Positions 1 to 8,773 of a DNA stretch of 64,000 nt are shown piece by piece; position 1 is the first letter of the stretch; each line of letters opens with the position of its first letter. The stretch comes from Flavisolibacter ginsenosidimutans (GTDB lineage Bacteria > Bacteroidota > Bacteroidia > Chitinophagales > Chitinophagaceae): contig NZ_CP042433.1 of NCBI RefSeq assembly GCF_007970805.1, forward strand, positions 1,612,001-1,676,000. Direction: 5' to 3'. A program made the translations under genes and the position numbers. The notes beneath the pieces were generated by a model that did no database searches, was not told where the DNA came from, and worked only from the letters and a program-made list of their open reading frames with translations.

Positions 1-1784
1 TGGCCGTTGCCGGACGCTTTGGTTATGATACGTACAAAACCGATGGTTATCTTTTTGAACATCCGCAATCTTTTGTACTAACATCTGCAACCGGTGGCCT
101 GCTTGATAATTATTACAGAAAATACAAAGGCTATAACCACACCATTACCGCTACCGCCAAAAAGAATTTCGGCGGCTTTTCTACCAGGCTGATGGTTGGT
201 ACGATGTGGCAGGATTTTGAAACACAACAGTTTGGCATTGTTGGCACACACATCGTTGATTCCACATCATATACTTCTTCTTATGGTTCGCTCTATAAGA
301 ATGGAAATCCTTACACCGGCGGATTCAATCCATGGGATAGCAGCATTACGCTGCCCGGATCAAGAACACGCCTGTTGAGAAATTATTTCAATTTACCCAA
401 CCTTGTTATTTTAAGAGAGCTCGCCTACTTTGCCGAAGCATCCATCGGGTATAAAGACGTTGCTTTCTTTACTTATTCTCATCGTTGGGAGTCAGCTTCT
501 CCTATCCCGGCGGCAAACAGAAATTATCATTTCCCCGGCGCAAGTTTGAGCCTCATTGTATCCGACATCTTTCCAAAAGCTTTGAAAGGATACGTGGTCA
601 ATTATTGGAAACTCAGGGGTTCGCTGGCTAACACAGCAAGGCTGAATGATCCTTATTCCAACCAATCGGTTTTTGTGAACAATCAGAGCAGTTCTGCCAT
701 ACCCGGCTTCACGTATGGGTTTACAAATGCCAACGAACTTTTGCGTCCGGAACGCCAAAAAACATTTGAGATTGGTACGGAATTAAGACTATTAAACAGC
801 TCCATTACAATGGAAGCGGCTTACTACAATACGCTGTGTACTGATCAAATTAGTCAGGGATACAGAGCCAGCTATGCAACAGGATATATTCTGAACACGA
901 CAAACGCATCGTCGCTGCGTAACCAGGGTATTGAATTGACGCTCAACTTAACACCGGTTCAAAAAAGGGACTTGAGTTGGAACGTTATGTTCAACTTCAA
1001 CCACATGTGGAGCAAGGTGTTGACACTGCCTGAGTCGATCGGTCTTTTAAACGACTATTATAATTCCGATACATACATCTCCAATGTGAGAGGTGGCTTG
1101 ATCCGTGGCCATTCAACCGGCACTATAACAGGTTCAATGTATTCGAGAAATACCTTCGGTCAAATCATTGTTGATCGTACAACAGGCTTGCCTGTTATCG
1201 TTGCAGGCAACTCTCTGATTGGCGACCGTACGCCAAACTTCACCTTGGGTACATTAAACTCTTTCCGCTACAAAAACTGGAACCTGAGCTTTTTATGGGA
1301 CTTAAGACAGGGCGGCGATATTTATAATGGAACTGACCAGGTACTTACCGGCTTAGGTAAAAGTGCCCGCACAGCCAATCGCACCACACCAATTATTGTA
1401 AACGGTGTATTGAATGATGGTTTGCAGAACACTGCCAACCCAACAAAGAATAACATCGTCATTACTCCATATTTCCTAAGTTCTTATTACACGAGTTTGC
1501 CGGATGAGGAATATATTGAAAAAGACATTCACTGGTTGCGTTTAAGAGACATTACGTTAAGCTATCGTTTGTCTGATAAACTTGCACGCGGTATAAAAGG
1601 TTTGTCAGGTCTCAGTGTTTTTGTTACCGGAAATGACTTGGTTATGTTTACGAATTATCACGGTGCAGATCCTGCTGTTAATTCTAACAACCCCGGTACC
1701 GGCGGCATAGGTGGTTACGGCCTTGATCTGGGAAGCGCACCAACTCCTTTAAGTCTAAGCTTTGGCTTAAAGGCTAATTTTTAA
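1..1784 (+). CDS. SusC/RagA-type TonB-dependent outer-membrane receptor, C-terminal part
   Basis: The reading frame is open from base 3, so the gene begins upstream of the window and only about 594 residues are visible. SusC-type proteins are large outer-membrane beta barrels that import oligosaccharides or peptides using TonB energy. The visible part has the alternating aromatic and polar strands of a barrel and motifs usual in SusC C-termini, such as the RPERQKTFEIG stretch, the IHWLRLRDITLSY stretch and the terminal LSFGLKANF. It is followed after 32 bases by a SusD homologue, the standard partner. No plug or CarboxypepD_reg domain can be seen because the N-terminus is missing. Substrate cannot be told. 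The family call is firm. Confidence 0.93.
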   Translation, partial: AVAGRFGYDTYKTDGYLFEHPQSFVLTSATGGLLDNYYRKYKGYNHTITATAKKNFGGFSTRLMVGTMWQDFETQQFGIVGTHIVDSTSYTSSYGSLYKNGNPYTGGFNPWDSSITLPGSRTRLLRNYFNLPNLVILRELAYFAEASIGYKDVAFFTYSHRWESASPIPAANRNYHFPGASLSLIVSDIFPKALKGYVVNYWKLRGSLANTARLNDPYSNQSVFVNNQSSSAIPGFTYGFTNANELLRPERQKTFEIGTELRLLNSSITMEAAYYNTLCTDQISQGYRASYATGYILNTTNASSLRNQGIELTLNLTPVQKRDLSWNVMFNFNHMWSKVLTLPESIGLLNDYYNSDTYISNVRGGLIRGHSTGTITGSMYSRNTFGQIIVDRTTGLPVIVAGNSLIGDRTPNFTLGTLNSFRYKNWNLSFLWDLRQGGDIYNGTDQVLTGLGKSARTANRTTPIIVNGVLNDGLQNTANPTKNNIVITPYFLSSYYTSLPDEEYIEKDIHWLRLRDITLSYRLSDKLARGIKGLSGLSVFVTGNDLVMFTNYHGADPAVNSNNPGTGGIGGYGLDLGSAPTPLSLSFGLKANF

Positions 1785-1816
1785 TCAAACATGACAATTG
1801 ATAAATAATAATTTTT

Positions 1817-3481
1817 ATGCGAAATAAATTTTTAAAATCGTTCCTTTTTCTTGGAGGTTTTGTGATTCTATGTAACACATCCTGCAAGAAAAAAATTGAC
1901 GACGCTTATTTAAACCCGAATGCCGCCGTTGTTGAACCCATTGAAAGCATTTTACCCGGCGTCATTGGTAGTTTCACGGCTTTCTACTCATCTGCGGGCA
2001 CAGGCTATGGTGTACAAGCCGATGGCATCTTGCTTGGCCGCTACATCCAATATTGGGGTACTACGACAAACGGCGAGTTATACGGCCAAATGGGTTGGCC
2101 GGTGGGAACCAGCAGCGACAATACCGGTTCTGTCTGGGCGGCGGTTTATTATGGCCAGGGACAAAACGTAAACAAAATTATCCGCTGGGGCACCGAGCAG
2201 GAAAAATGGGATTATGTTGGTGTGGGCTGGGCCATTCGTGCCTGGGGTTGGCTTGAACTGACGAACGAATACAGTGATGCCCCGTTGAAAGAAGCTTTCA
2301 ACACCAGCCTTTCACAATTTCACTACGATACGCAACCCGAGTTTTATGACAGTTGCCGCGCCATTTGCTTCCGCGCCTTGAGTTTTTTAAACCGTACAGA
2401 CGGAAACGTAAGCAAAGCAAACCTGGCTATCGGCGATGCTTATTTCTACGGCGGCGATGTAAACAAGTGGAAGAAATTTGTCTATGGCATTCTTGCCCGT
2501 TCGTACATTGATCTTAGCAACAAGACGCTTTACCAAACAAACAGCTATGGCGATTCTGCCATAAAGTATGCAAGTTTGGCAATGACCACCAACGATGATA
2601 ACGCAATGGTGAAGGTTTCGGGTGGATTAACGTCGGCTGTAAACAATTACTTCGGTCCTTTCCGGGGAAACATCGGCACTCTCCGCCAGTCTGCATACAT
2701 TGCCGACCTGATGTCAGGCAGAAACGACAGCGCCTTCAAAGGCGTAAGCGATCCAAGAGCCTGGTATATTCTGCGCGAAAATCAAAACAATACGTTCAAA
2801 GGGTTCACGCCCTGGCTGGGAACTTCAGGATTGCCAACTGCTGATTATCCAAAGAATTTCTGGGGCAATCCAACGCCATCCTCTACTGCCGGTTCTACAC
2901 CCGACAGCAGCCGCTATGTTTATCAAAATACCAGCCCTTGGCCAATGATGACGGCCTCTGAAATGCAGTTCATTATTGCGGAAGCGCAACTGAGAAAAGG
3001 CAACCGTGCAGCAGCATTGACGGCTTACACAAACGGCATCAGCCTGAACTTTGACATGCTGACTACTACTTACCCGCAAAATATACCAGCGGAAAGAATC
3101 ATCACACCGGCAGTTAAAGCGGCTTATTTAGCCAATACAGCGGCTGTCCCCGATGCAAGCACTTTGACTCTCTCCCACATCATGCTCCAAAAATATATTG
3201 CCTTGTATGCCTGGGGTGTGCAGCAAACCTGGGTGGATATGCGCAAGTTTCATTACGTTGACCTTGACCCAACGAGCGTCGGCACGCCAAAGCAAGTATA
3301 TGCGGGCTTTGCCCCTCCAAGCGGCATTAACCTGTATGCAACAAATTATGGAAAATACGTTTACAGGAACAGGCCACGTTACAATTCGGAATACCTGTAC
3401 GATGTTCCAGAATTAACCCGCATCGGCGCTTATCAAAATTTGGACTACAACACATACGAAATGTGGTTCTCGATGAAATGA
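1817..3481 (+). CDS. SusD/RagB family nutrient-binding lipoprotein
   Basis: A 554-residue surface lipoprotein that caps the upstream SusC barrel and binds its substrate. The N-terminus is a type II signal peptide with the probable lipid-bearing Cys at residue 23, followed by three lysines. The rest is mostly helical with the SusD-like pattern: an early VIGSFTAFY helix, a WGWLELTNEYSDAP segment with the family's typical D-P, and a late helix around EMQFIIAEAQLRKG that resembles the TPR-like EaxLxrae region. It ends with YNTYEMWFSMK, close to the usual W-terminus of the family. The start ATG follows the very AT-rich leader typical of well-translated Bacteroidota genes. It is probably in one operon with the genes on either side. 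Confidence 0.93.
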   Translation: MRNKFLKSFLFLGGFVILCNTSCKKKIDDAYLNPNAAVVEPIESILPGVIGSFTAFYSSAGTGYGVQADGILLGRYIQYWGTTTNGELYGQMGWPVGTSSDNTGSVWAAVYYGQGQNVNKIIRWGTEQEKWDYVGVGWAIRAWGWLELTNEYSDAPLKEAFNTSLSQFHYDTQPEFYDSCRAICFRALSFLNRTDGNVSKANLAIGDAYFYGGDVNKWKKFVYGILARSYIDLSNKTLYQTNSYGDSAIKYASLAMTTNDDNAMVKVSGGLTSAVNNYFGPFRGNIGTLRQSAYIADLMSGRNDSAFKGVSDPRAWYILRENQNNTFKGFTPWLGTSGLPTADYPKNFWGNPTPSSTAGSTPDSSRYVYQNTSPWPMMTASEMQFIIAEAQLRKGNRAAALTAYTNGISLNFDMLTTTYPQNIPAERIITPAVKAAYLANTAAVPDASTLTLSHIMLQKYIALYAWGVQQTWVDMRKFHYVDLDPTSVGTPKQVYAGFAPPSGINLYATNYGKYVYRNRPRYNSEYLYDVPELTRIGAYQNLDYNTYEMWFSMK

Positions 3482-3502
3482 TTGACTTAAAATAATTGAA
3501 AG

Positions 3503-4279
3503 ATGAAAAAAAATATTGTTCTTACAATACTTACGCTGGCTGCGATGACCACATGGCTCTTGTCGTGTAAAACCGACCTTGAATTAAAGGCACCTGTTTC
3601 GCTTACCGGCGGCTATGCTTATTTAAAAGTGGCGGATTATGCTACCTCCTTCCGGCAGGTAGTTAATAAAAGCGACAGCTTCAATGTCTATGTCGGAAAT
3701 TCAAAGATCAACGGATCGTTTTTGACCTACGGTTCCATTTATCCCACGGTAACAAATATGTATTCTGCCGTACCTCCGGGGCCACAGACAATACGGATTA
3801 CCGTTAACGGTGTAACCACGCCCGATTCGGTAACCATTGCCACGTTTACAAAAACGTTTACTGCCGGAAACTACTATAGCTTGCTGCTTACGGATTCATT
3901 ACTGAATTCAAATGATGCAAAGCAGATTTTCGTGCAGGATAACTTTACACCGGTTGATACCTCGCATTACAGCATTCGGTTTGCACATTTAATCATGAAC
4001 GACAGTGCCGGTAAAAACGTAGATGTTTACTCAACACGTCAGGCGGCAAATTTATTTAGCAACGTTAGTCCGGGTACGGTGACTCCGTTTACAGTGCAGA
4101 ACTACACACAGCTTTCCGATACGTTAATCGTACGGCGTGCTGGCGGTTCGCTTGAACTGGCAAGGATAAACACAGCAGTTTTGGCCCGTCAGCGGGCTTA
4201 TACCCTTGTTTATAGGGGCGTGCCAAACACAACAACCGGTACGAAAGGAAGGTCATTAATTATTCAGACAAATTATTAA
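3503..4279 (+). CDS. DUF4397-type lipoprotein following the SusCD pair
   Basis: A 258-residue lipoprotein with signal peptide and probable lipid-bearing Cys at residue 22. The mature part looks like two beta-sandwich repeats: one starting near GYAYLKVADYA and one near YSIRFAHLIMNDS, each followed by a phrase of the sort 'x-VDVY/NVY' and a TPFTVQNY or PPGPQTIRI strand. This is the layout of DUF4397 domains found in Bacteroidota surface lipoproteins. It lies 21 bases after susD and is followed by a strong terminator, so it is likely the last gene of the operon and may be an extra surface subunit. Exact function unknown. Confidence 0.75.
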   Translation: MKKNIVLTILTLAAMTTWLLSCKTDLELKAPVSLTGGYAYLKVADYATSFRQVVNKSDSFNVYVGNSKINGSFLTYGSIYPTVTNMYSAVPPGPQTIRITVNGVTTPDSVTIATFTKTFTAGNYYSLLLTDSLLNSNDAKQIFVQDNFTPVDTSHYSIRFAHLIMNDSAGKNVDVYSTRQAANLFSNVSPGTVTPFTVQNYTQLSDTLIVRRAGGSLELARINTAVLARQRAYTLVYRGVPNTTTGTKGRSLIIQTNY

Positions 4280-4294
4280 TATAATGACCTCAAT

Positions 4295-4327
4295 AAAAAA
4301 GCCGCTCGTTTGTGAGCGGCTTTTTTA
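4295..4327. terminator. Bidirectional intrinsic terminator
   Basis: A perfect 7-bp GC-rich stem (gccgctc / gagcggc) with a 6-base loop, flanked by six A on the left and six T on the right. It lies between the convergent DUF4397 and SpmAB genes and can stop transcription in both directions. Confidence 0.9.
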
Positions 4328-4350
4328 TTTATAAGCTTTGGCAAAAGCGT

Positions 4351-5835
4351 CTATCCAAAAAATAAATAACAGAGCAACACCGAAACGATGATGCCTACCA
4401 GGTCAGCCAACAACATAGCGCCAACGGCATAACGTGTATTCTTAATATTCACCGCGCCAAAGTAAACGGCAATCACGTAAAACGTGGTATCGGAAGAACC
4501 TTGTAAAATGCAGGCAAGCCTTCCCACAAACGAATCGGGGCCAAAGGTTTTCATTGTGTCAATCATCATGCCCCTTGCCCCGCTGCCGCTCAACGGCCTG
4601 ATTAAAGCAGTGGGCAAGCCGTCAACAAATCTTGTATCGGCGCCAAAGGCTGCAAATAAGTTTTTTACCACATTAATAACCACGTCAAAGCTTCCGCTGG
4701 TACGCAACATGCTGATGGCAACCAACATGCCCACGAGATAAGGTATGATGCGAACGGCCGTGTCGAAGCCACCCTTTGCGCCATTGATAAACGCATCGAA
4801 CACGTCAATTTTTTTGTACACGCCGGCAATGACAATCAGAAATAAAATCAGGAGCAAAACACCGTTGCCGATGACGGCAGAAACGACCTGTACACGTTCC
4901 GCATTCAACGATGTGAGATAAAGAACGAGCAGAGTAATGAGTGCCGACAGTCCGCCCACCCAGGCAAGTATCACCGGCTGAAAAACGTTGATCTTTTGTT
5001 TGAACGAAACAATGAACATCGCGGCCAGCGTTGCGGCAAACGTCGCAATCATGCAAGGAACGAAAATATCGGTTGGGTTGCCGGCTTTCAACGCGGCTCT
5101 TGCCGCAATGATGGCAACCGGAATTAAGGAGAAGCCCGATGCGTGCAAGCACAGGAACATGATCTGTGCGTTGGTTGCGGTTTCTTTGTTCGTGTTCAAT
5201 TCCTGCAAGCTTTCCATCGCCTTCAGGCCAAAAGGCGTAGCGGCATTGTCGAGGCCCAAAAGATTGGCGGAAAAATTCATCATCATATGGCCGTATGCCG
5301 GATGGCCTTTGGGCACGCCGGGAAACAAGCGGCTGAAAAAAGGACCGATGATGCGCGACAAAAAACGAATGCCGCCGGCTCTTTCAGCAATGGACATAAA
5401 GCCCATGAACAAAGCCATAAAACCAATCAGGCCGATGCTGATGTTAACGGCGGATTTACAGGTTTCGATGATGCCATCAACCGGCTTTGCGCCAATGGCG
5501 CGAACGTAGTTGTAGGTGTAAACCGTTACGTCGGGAACAACCTTCTTTAAGGCTTTTACGGTATCGGAAAAAGGATCATTGGTAATGATATAGCGAAAAT
5601 CTTTTGCCGAATCTTTTTTGACAAAGCCAAAAGGCTTAACGGTATTTACAAAAGCGTCCCGTGATGCTTTTGTCGTGTCGCGGTCGTAGCCGGTGAGGAC
5701 ATAGGGATAGGTTTCGTCGGCCTTGCCCACGACCATGCGGTTAAAAATCGTTTCGTTGCCGTACACCAACCATTGAAAGGCGGCAACGCCAATTGCAATG
5801 ATGACAAAAGCCGACCAAATTCTGCTTAAGGCCAT
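4351..5835 (-). CDS. SpmA-SpmB fusion, nucleoside recognition (Gate) domain membrane protein
   Basis: A 494-residue polytopic membrane protein. The first part resembles SpmA, with motifs around GFMSIAERAGG, FPGVPKGHPAYGHM and NFSANLLGLDNAATPFG. The second part from about residue 300 resembles SpmB, with PLSGSGARG and ILQGSSDTTFYVIAVYFG near the end. In Bacillus these are two separate spore maturation proteins, while in Bacteroidota one fused protein is common. An insertion of about 90 soluble residues (roughly 35-125) separates the first membrane segment from the rest and probably lies outside the membrane. The family transports or gates an unknown small molecule; a sporulation role is not implied here. 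It stands alone between convergent and divergent neighbours. Confidence 0.85.
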   Translation of the reverse strand: MALSRIWSAFVIIAIGVAAFQWLVYGNETIFNRMVVGKADETYPYVLTGYDRDTTKASRDAFVNTVKPFGFVKKDSAKDFRYIITNDPFSDTVKALKKVVPDVTVYTYNYVRAIGAKPVDGIIETCKSAVNISIGLIGFMALFMGFMSIAERAGGIRFLSRIIGPFFSRLFPGVPKGHPAYGHMMMNFSANLLGLDNAATPFGLKAMESLQELNTNKETATNAQIMFLCLHASGFSLIPVAIIAARAALKAGNPTDIFVPCMIATFAATLAAMFIVSFKQKINVFQPVILAWVGGLSALITLLVLYLTSLNAERVQVVSAVIGNGVLLLILFLIVIAGVYKKIDVFDAFINGAKGGFDTAVRIIPYLVGMLVAISMLRTSGSFDVVINVVKNLFAAFGADTRFVDGLPTALIRPLSGSGARGMMIDTMKTFGPDSFVGRLACILQGSSDTTFYVIAVYFGAVNIKNTRYAVGAMLLADLVGIIVSVLLCYLFFG

Positions 5836-5952
5836 AGAAGTACTTTAATGCTGTCTGTAAATTTCAGACCGAAGAAAATTCATCTGCATCCATTCATCAA
5901 ATTAAAATTTGGATAAAAGCGGATTGCCTAAATTTAATGACAACCATCTTGT

Positions 5953-7158
5953 ATGAAACACTTGTTTGCCGCCGCGTTTTGCTTTTCGGTTTTTGCCGGC
6001 CATGCGCAGTTCAAAGCCGACAACGTAAGATACAAAACCGTTTTTCCCGAAGACCTTTGCCAAACACTTAAGGCCAATCCCGGCTACGTTCTGCTTGACG
6101 TGCGCAGCGACGGTGAATACAACGATACCTTGTCCATGTCGCCTTCGTTAAACATTGGTCACCTGCAAAACGCACAGCACATTGACATCCGGCAATTGCC
6201 AGCAAGATGGAAAGAATTAACGGCTTACAAAGACCAGCCGCTTTTCATTTATTGTTCGCACAGCCAGCGCAGCCGCAGGGCATCGCGGCTTTTGGCCGAC
6301 AGCGGCTTCACAAAAGTTTACAACATCAACGGCGGGCTGACCAATTTCTATGCACAGGGAATTCAGTCATTGCCCTGCTCCAATTACACAATTGTAACAA
6401 ACGTTCCGTATAAAATTGTTTCGGCAAAACAATTGGCAAGCAACAAGGAGAATTATTACATCATTGACCTTCGAAGTGACTCTGTGTTCAACGGAAAAAC
6501 AGCAAACGAAAGAATTAAGATGGAGGGCCGCTTTGTCAATGCCGTAAACATTCCTTTTGAAAATTTTGGAAAGGCCTTAAGCCTCTATCCCGATAAAAAA
6601 ATTTTGCTGGTAGATGATTACGGCGACAAAAGCCCGCTGGCGGCAAAAATGCTTCTCGACAAAGGATTTAAAAACGTGAGCATTTTGTTCAACGGCATGG
6701 ATGCCTGGCTTGACTACGCGACGAACGCAACGGAAAAACCTTCTGTTAAATGGACAAGTTTTAGCAAAGTAACTTTGCTTTCTCCCGACGAATTCAGCAA
6801 ATGGACAGACGGGAACAAAAGCTTTACGCTGATTGACGTTCGCCCCAAAGATCAATTCAACAACGGGTCAAAAAGTTACTGGCAAAATATCGGGCAAATT
6901 AAGAACGCGGTTAACGTTCCCGTGTCCGAGTTTCCGGCCCCGGCTTCGCTTCCGGACAAATCCACACCGGTAGTGGTTTACGGCTTTAACAGCGAGAACG
7001 AAATCTTCGGTACGGCGCAATGGTTCAAAAGCCAGGGCTACAGAAACGTGTATGTTTTGCAAGGCGGTATCTGGAACCTTCGTTGGGCTTCGCACAACCT
7101 GAAAAACAAATCACGCCTGAACAATTTGGTCGTAAACGTTCCGGCCGAAAACGAATAG
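5953..7158 (+). CDS. Secreted protein with three rhodanese domains, only the first with a catalytic Cys
   Basis: A 401-residue protein with an N-terminal signal peptide of about 18 residues ending in GHA-Q. Three rhodanese-like domains follow in order, at about 30-135, 140-255 and 270-385. Each starts with a phrase like 'xxLLDVRSDGEY', 'YIIDLRSDSVF' or 'TLIDVRPKDQF' and ends near a 'VYNINGGL', 'VSILFNGMDAW' or 'VYVLQGGIW' strand. The first has a full active-site loop with Cys101 and Arg106 (CSHSQRS). In the second the equivalent loop reads VDDYGDKS and in the third VYGFNSEN, so both lack the sulfur-carrying Cys. The likely role is periplasmic sulfurtransfer or binding of a partner. No operon partner is evident. 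Confidence 0.85.
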   Translation: MKHLFAAAFCFSVFAGHAQFKADNVRYKTVFPEDLCQTLKANPGYVLLDVRSDGEYNDTLSMSPSLNIGHLQNAQHIDIRQLPARWKELTAYKDQPLFIYCSHSQRSRRASRLLADSGFTKVYNINGGLTNFYAQGIQSLPCSNYTIVTNVPYKIVSAKQLASNKENYYIIDLRSDSVFNGKTANERIKMEGRFVNAVNIPFENFGKALSLYPDKKILLVDDYGDKSPLAAKMLLDKGFKNVSILFNGMDAWLDYATNATEKPSVKWTSFSKVTLLSPDEFSKWTDGNKSFTLIDVRPKDQFNNGSKSYWQNIGQIKNAVNVPVSEFPAPASLPDKSTPVVVYGFNSENEIFGTAQWFKSQGYRNVYVLQGGIWNLRWASHNLKNKSRLNNLVVNVPAENE

Positions 7159-7189
7159 ATTTTCACAAAAACGCCATAGCCCTTTGTCC

Positions 7190-7197
7190 TATATTTG
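7190..7197 (+). promoter_or_regulatory. Bacteroidota -7 promoter element of ychF
   Basis: The sequence TATATTTG matches the Bacteroidota -7 consensus TAnnTTTG exactly. It would start a transcript about 70 bases before ychF. That leader contains a perfect 14-bp palindrome (caatttgcaaattg, 7231-7244). No clear -33 TTG was found at the best spacing. Confidence 0.6.
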
Positions 7198-7272
7198 CCG
7201 CCATTTTTCAACAGGCAACGGGCAAACCTTCAATTTGCAAATTGCTTGTTGCTCATTGCAAATTGAATTAAG

Positions 7273-8370
7273 ATGGCATTACAAGCAGGTATCGTTGGAC
7301 TTCCGAACGTGGGCAAATCAACACTATTTAACGCGGTCAGCAACAGCGCCAAAGCGCAGGCGAGCAACTACCGTTTTTGCACCATTGATCCAAACGTGGG
7401 TTTGGTAGATGTGCCCGATGCAAGGCTGAACAAACTTGCGGAACTGGTGCAGCCGAACCGGATCGTTCCCACCCAAATTGAAATTGTGGACATTGCCGGC
7501 CTCGTTCGCGGCGCCAGCAAAGGCGAAGGCCTGGGCAATAAATTTTTGGGCAACATTCGCGAGGTGGACGCCATCATTCACGTGGTTCGCTGCTTTGAAG
7601 ACGAAAACGTTTTGCGCGAAGAAGGCGCTATCAATCCCGTTAGCGACAAAGAAATTATTGATACGGAACTCCAGTTGAAAGATTTGGAAAGCATTGAAAA
7701 GAAAAAAAGCCGTTTGGAAAAAACAGCAAAGTTCGATGTGAAAGCCAAAGCCGAATTAGACGTATTGCAGCGCTGCAAAGCGCACCTTGAACAAGGCAAA
7801 AGCATTCGCGAACTGAATTTGAGCAAGGAAGAATTGGCCGCCCTTGCCGATTTGTTCTTACTTACATCAAAGCCTGTTTTGTACGTGGCCAATGTCGACG
7901 AGGCCAGTATGCACACCGGAAACAAATTTTCGCAGGCATTGCAAGAGGCGGTGAGAGGAGAAGATGCGCAAGTGGTTGTTATGAACAACAACATTGAAGC
8001 GCAAATTTCCGAAATGGAACATGCCGACGACAAGCAAATGTTCATGGAAGAATACGGCATGAAAGAACCGGCGCTCGACCGTTTGATCCATTCGGCTTAC
8101 AAACTTTTAAACCTTCAAACTTACTTCACAGCCGGTGTGCAAGAAGTTCGTGCATGGACGATTCACGAAGGCTGGAAAGCGCCGCAGGCAGCCAGTGTTA
8201 TTCACACCGATTTTGAAAAAGGCTTCATCAAAGCCGAAGTGATTTCTTACGATGATTTTGTGAAATACGGTTCCGAGGCCGCTGCCCGTGAAGCGGGCCG
8301 CTTGCGCATTGAAGGCAAAGAATACGTAGTGAAAGACGGCGACGTGATGCACTTCCGGTTTAATGTATAA
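7273..8370 (+). CDS. ychF: Redox-regulated ATPase YchF (Obg-related)
   Basis: A 365-residue P-loop protein of the Obg/YchF (OLA1) group, which prefers ATP over GTP and binds ribosomes. The G1 motif GLPNVGKST is at residues 8-16, the G3 region reads DIAGLVRGAS, and the YchF-specific phrase NYRFCTIDPNVG follows the first motif. The C-terminal TGS-like domain contains the AWTIHEGWKAPQAA and VIHTDFEKGFIKAEV signatures. The length matches the family. It has its own -7 promoter and a strong terminator just after the stop codon, so it is monocistronic. Confidence 0.97.
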   Translation: MALQAGIVGLPNVGKSTLFNAVSNSAKAQASNYRFCTIDPNVGLVDVPDARLNKLAELVQPNRIVPTQIEIVDIAGLVRGASKGEGLGNKFLGNIREVDAIIHVVRCFEDENVLREEGAINPVSDKEIIDTELQLKDLESIEKKKSRLEKTAKFDVKAKAELDVLQRCKAHLEQGKSIRELNLSKEELAALADLFLLTSKPVLYVANVDEASMHTGNKFSQALQEAVRGEDAQVVVMNNNIEAQISEMEHADDKQMFMEEYGMKEPALDRLIHSAYKLLNLQTYFTAGVQEVRAWTIHEGWKAPQAASVIHTDFEKGFIKAEVISYDDFVKYGSEAAAREAGRLRIEGKEYVVKDGDVMHFRFNV

Positions 8371-8390
8371 AGCTTGTTATTTACCTATAA

Positions 8391-8427
8391 AAAGGCGCAA
8401 TCAAAAGTTGATTGCGCCTTTTTTTTA
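8391..8427 (+). terminator. Intrinsic terminator after ychF
   Basis: A stem of about 12 bp (aaggcgcaatca / tgattgcgcctt) with a short loop, followed by a run of eight or more T. Confidence 0.92.
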
Positions 8428-8477
8428 TAAGCTCACTTCCCGATTTATAAAGTGCCAAATAAAATTGAAAGCAAACA

Positions 8478-8504
8478 AAAACTCCCGCATTCCTGCGGGA
8501 GTTT
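8478..8504 (-). terminator. Terminator of the tRNA-His transcript
   Basis: On the minus strand a perfect stem (aaactcccgca / tgcgggagttt) directly follows the tRNA gene and is followed by T-rich sequence. It fits a terminator of the tRNA transcript. Confidence 0.8.
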
Positions 8505-8505
8505 G

Positions 8506-8580
8506 GGTGGCCAACCGGGTTCGAACCGGCGACCCCTAGAACCACAATCTAGTGCTCTAACCAGCTGAGCTATGGCCACC
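8506..8580 (-). tRNA. tRNA-His (anticodon GTG)
   Basis: The minus strand folds as a full cloverleaf. The acceptor stem is GTGGCCA paired with TGGCCAC, with the extra G at position -1 opposite C73 that is special to histidine tRNA. The D arm contains AGCTCAG...GGTTAGAGC, the anticodon loop TTGTGGT places GTG at 34-36, and the T arm contains GGTTCGAA. The 3' CCA is not encoded in the DNA. Confidence 0.97.
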
Positions 8581-8744
8581 ATAATCAGCGCAAAAATAAA
8601 GATTCAGGAAATACAAAAAGCGGTTGAAAGAAATTTATTCGAAGCAATGTTTTCGTGTTTGTACCGGGCCATCACCATTGTTATTCCTCCTTATTTAAAG
8701 GTTAAATATGGTTAACGGAGGAAAGCCTCCCGTCCCGGTAGACG

Positions 8745-8752
8745 TACCTTTG
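8745..8752 (+). promoter_or_regulatory. -7 promoter element of the beta-barrel receptor gene
   Basis: TACCTTTG matches TAnnTTTG and lies 21 bases before the ATG at 8774. Confidence 0.6.
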
Positions 8753-8773
8753 CGCACGTTTTAATAACAGCAC

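Noticed and set aside
4351..5835. Spore maturation role for the SpmA-SpmB fusion
   Set aside because: The name comes from Bacillus; nothing else in the window points to sporulation, and the phylum does not form endospores.
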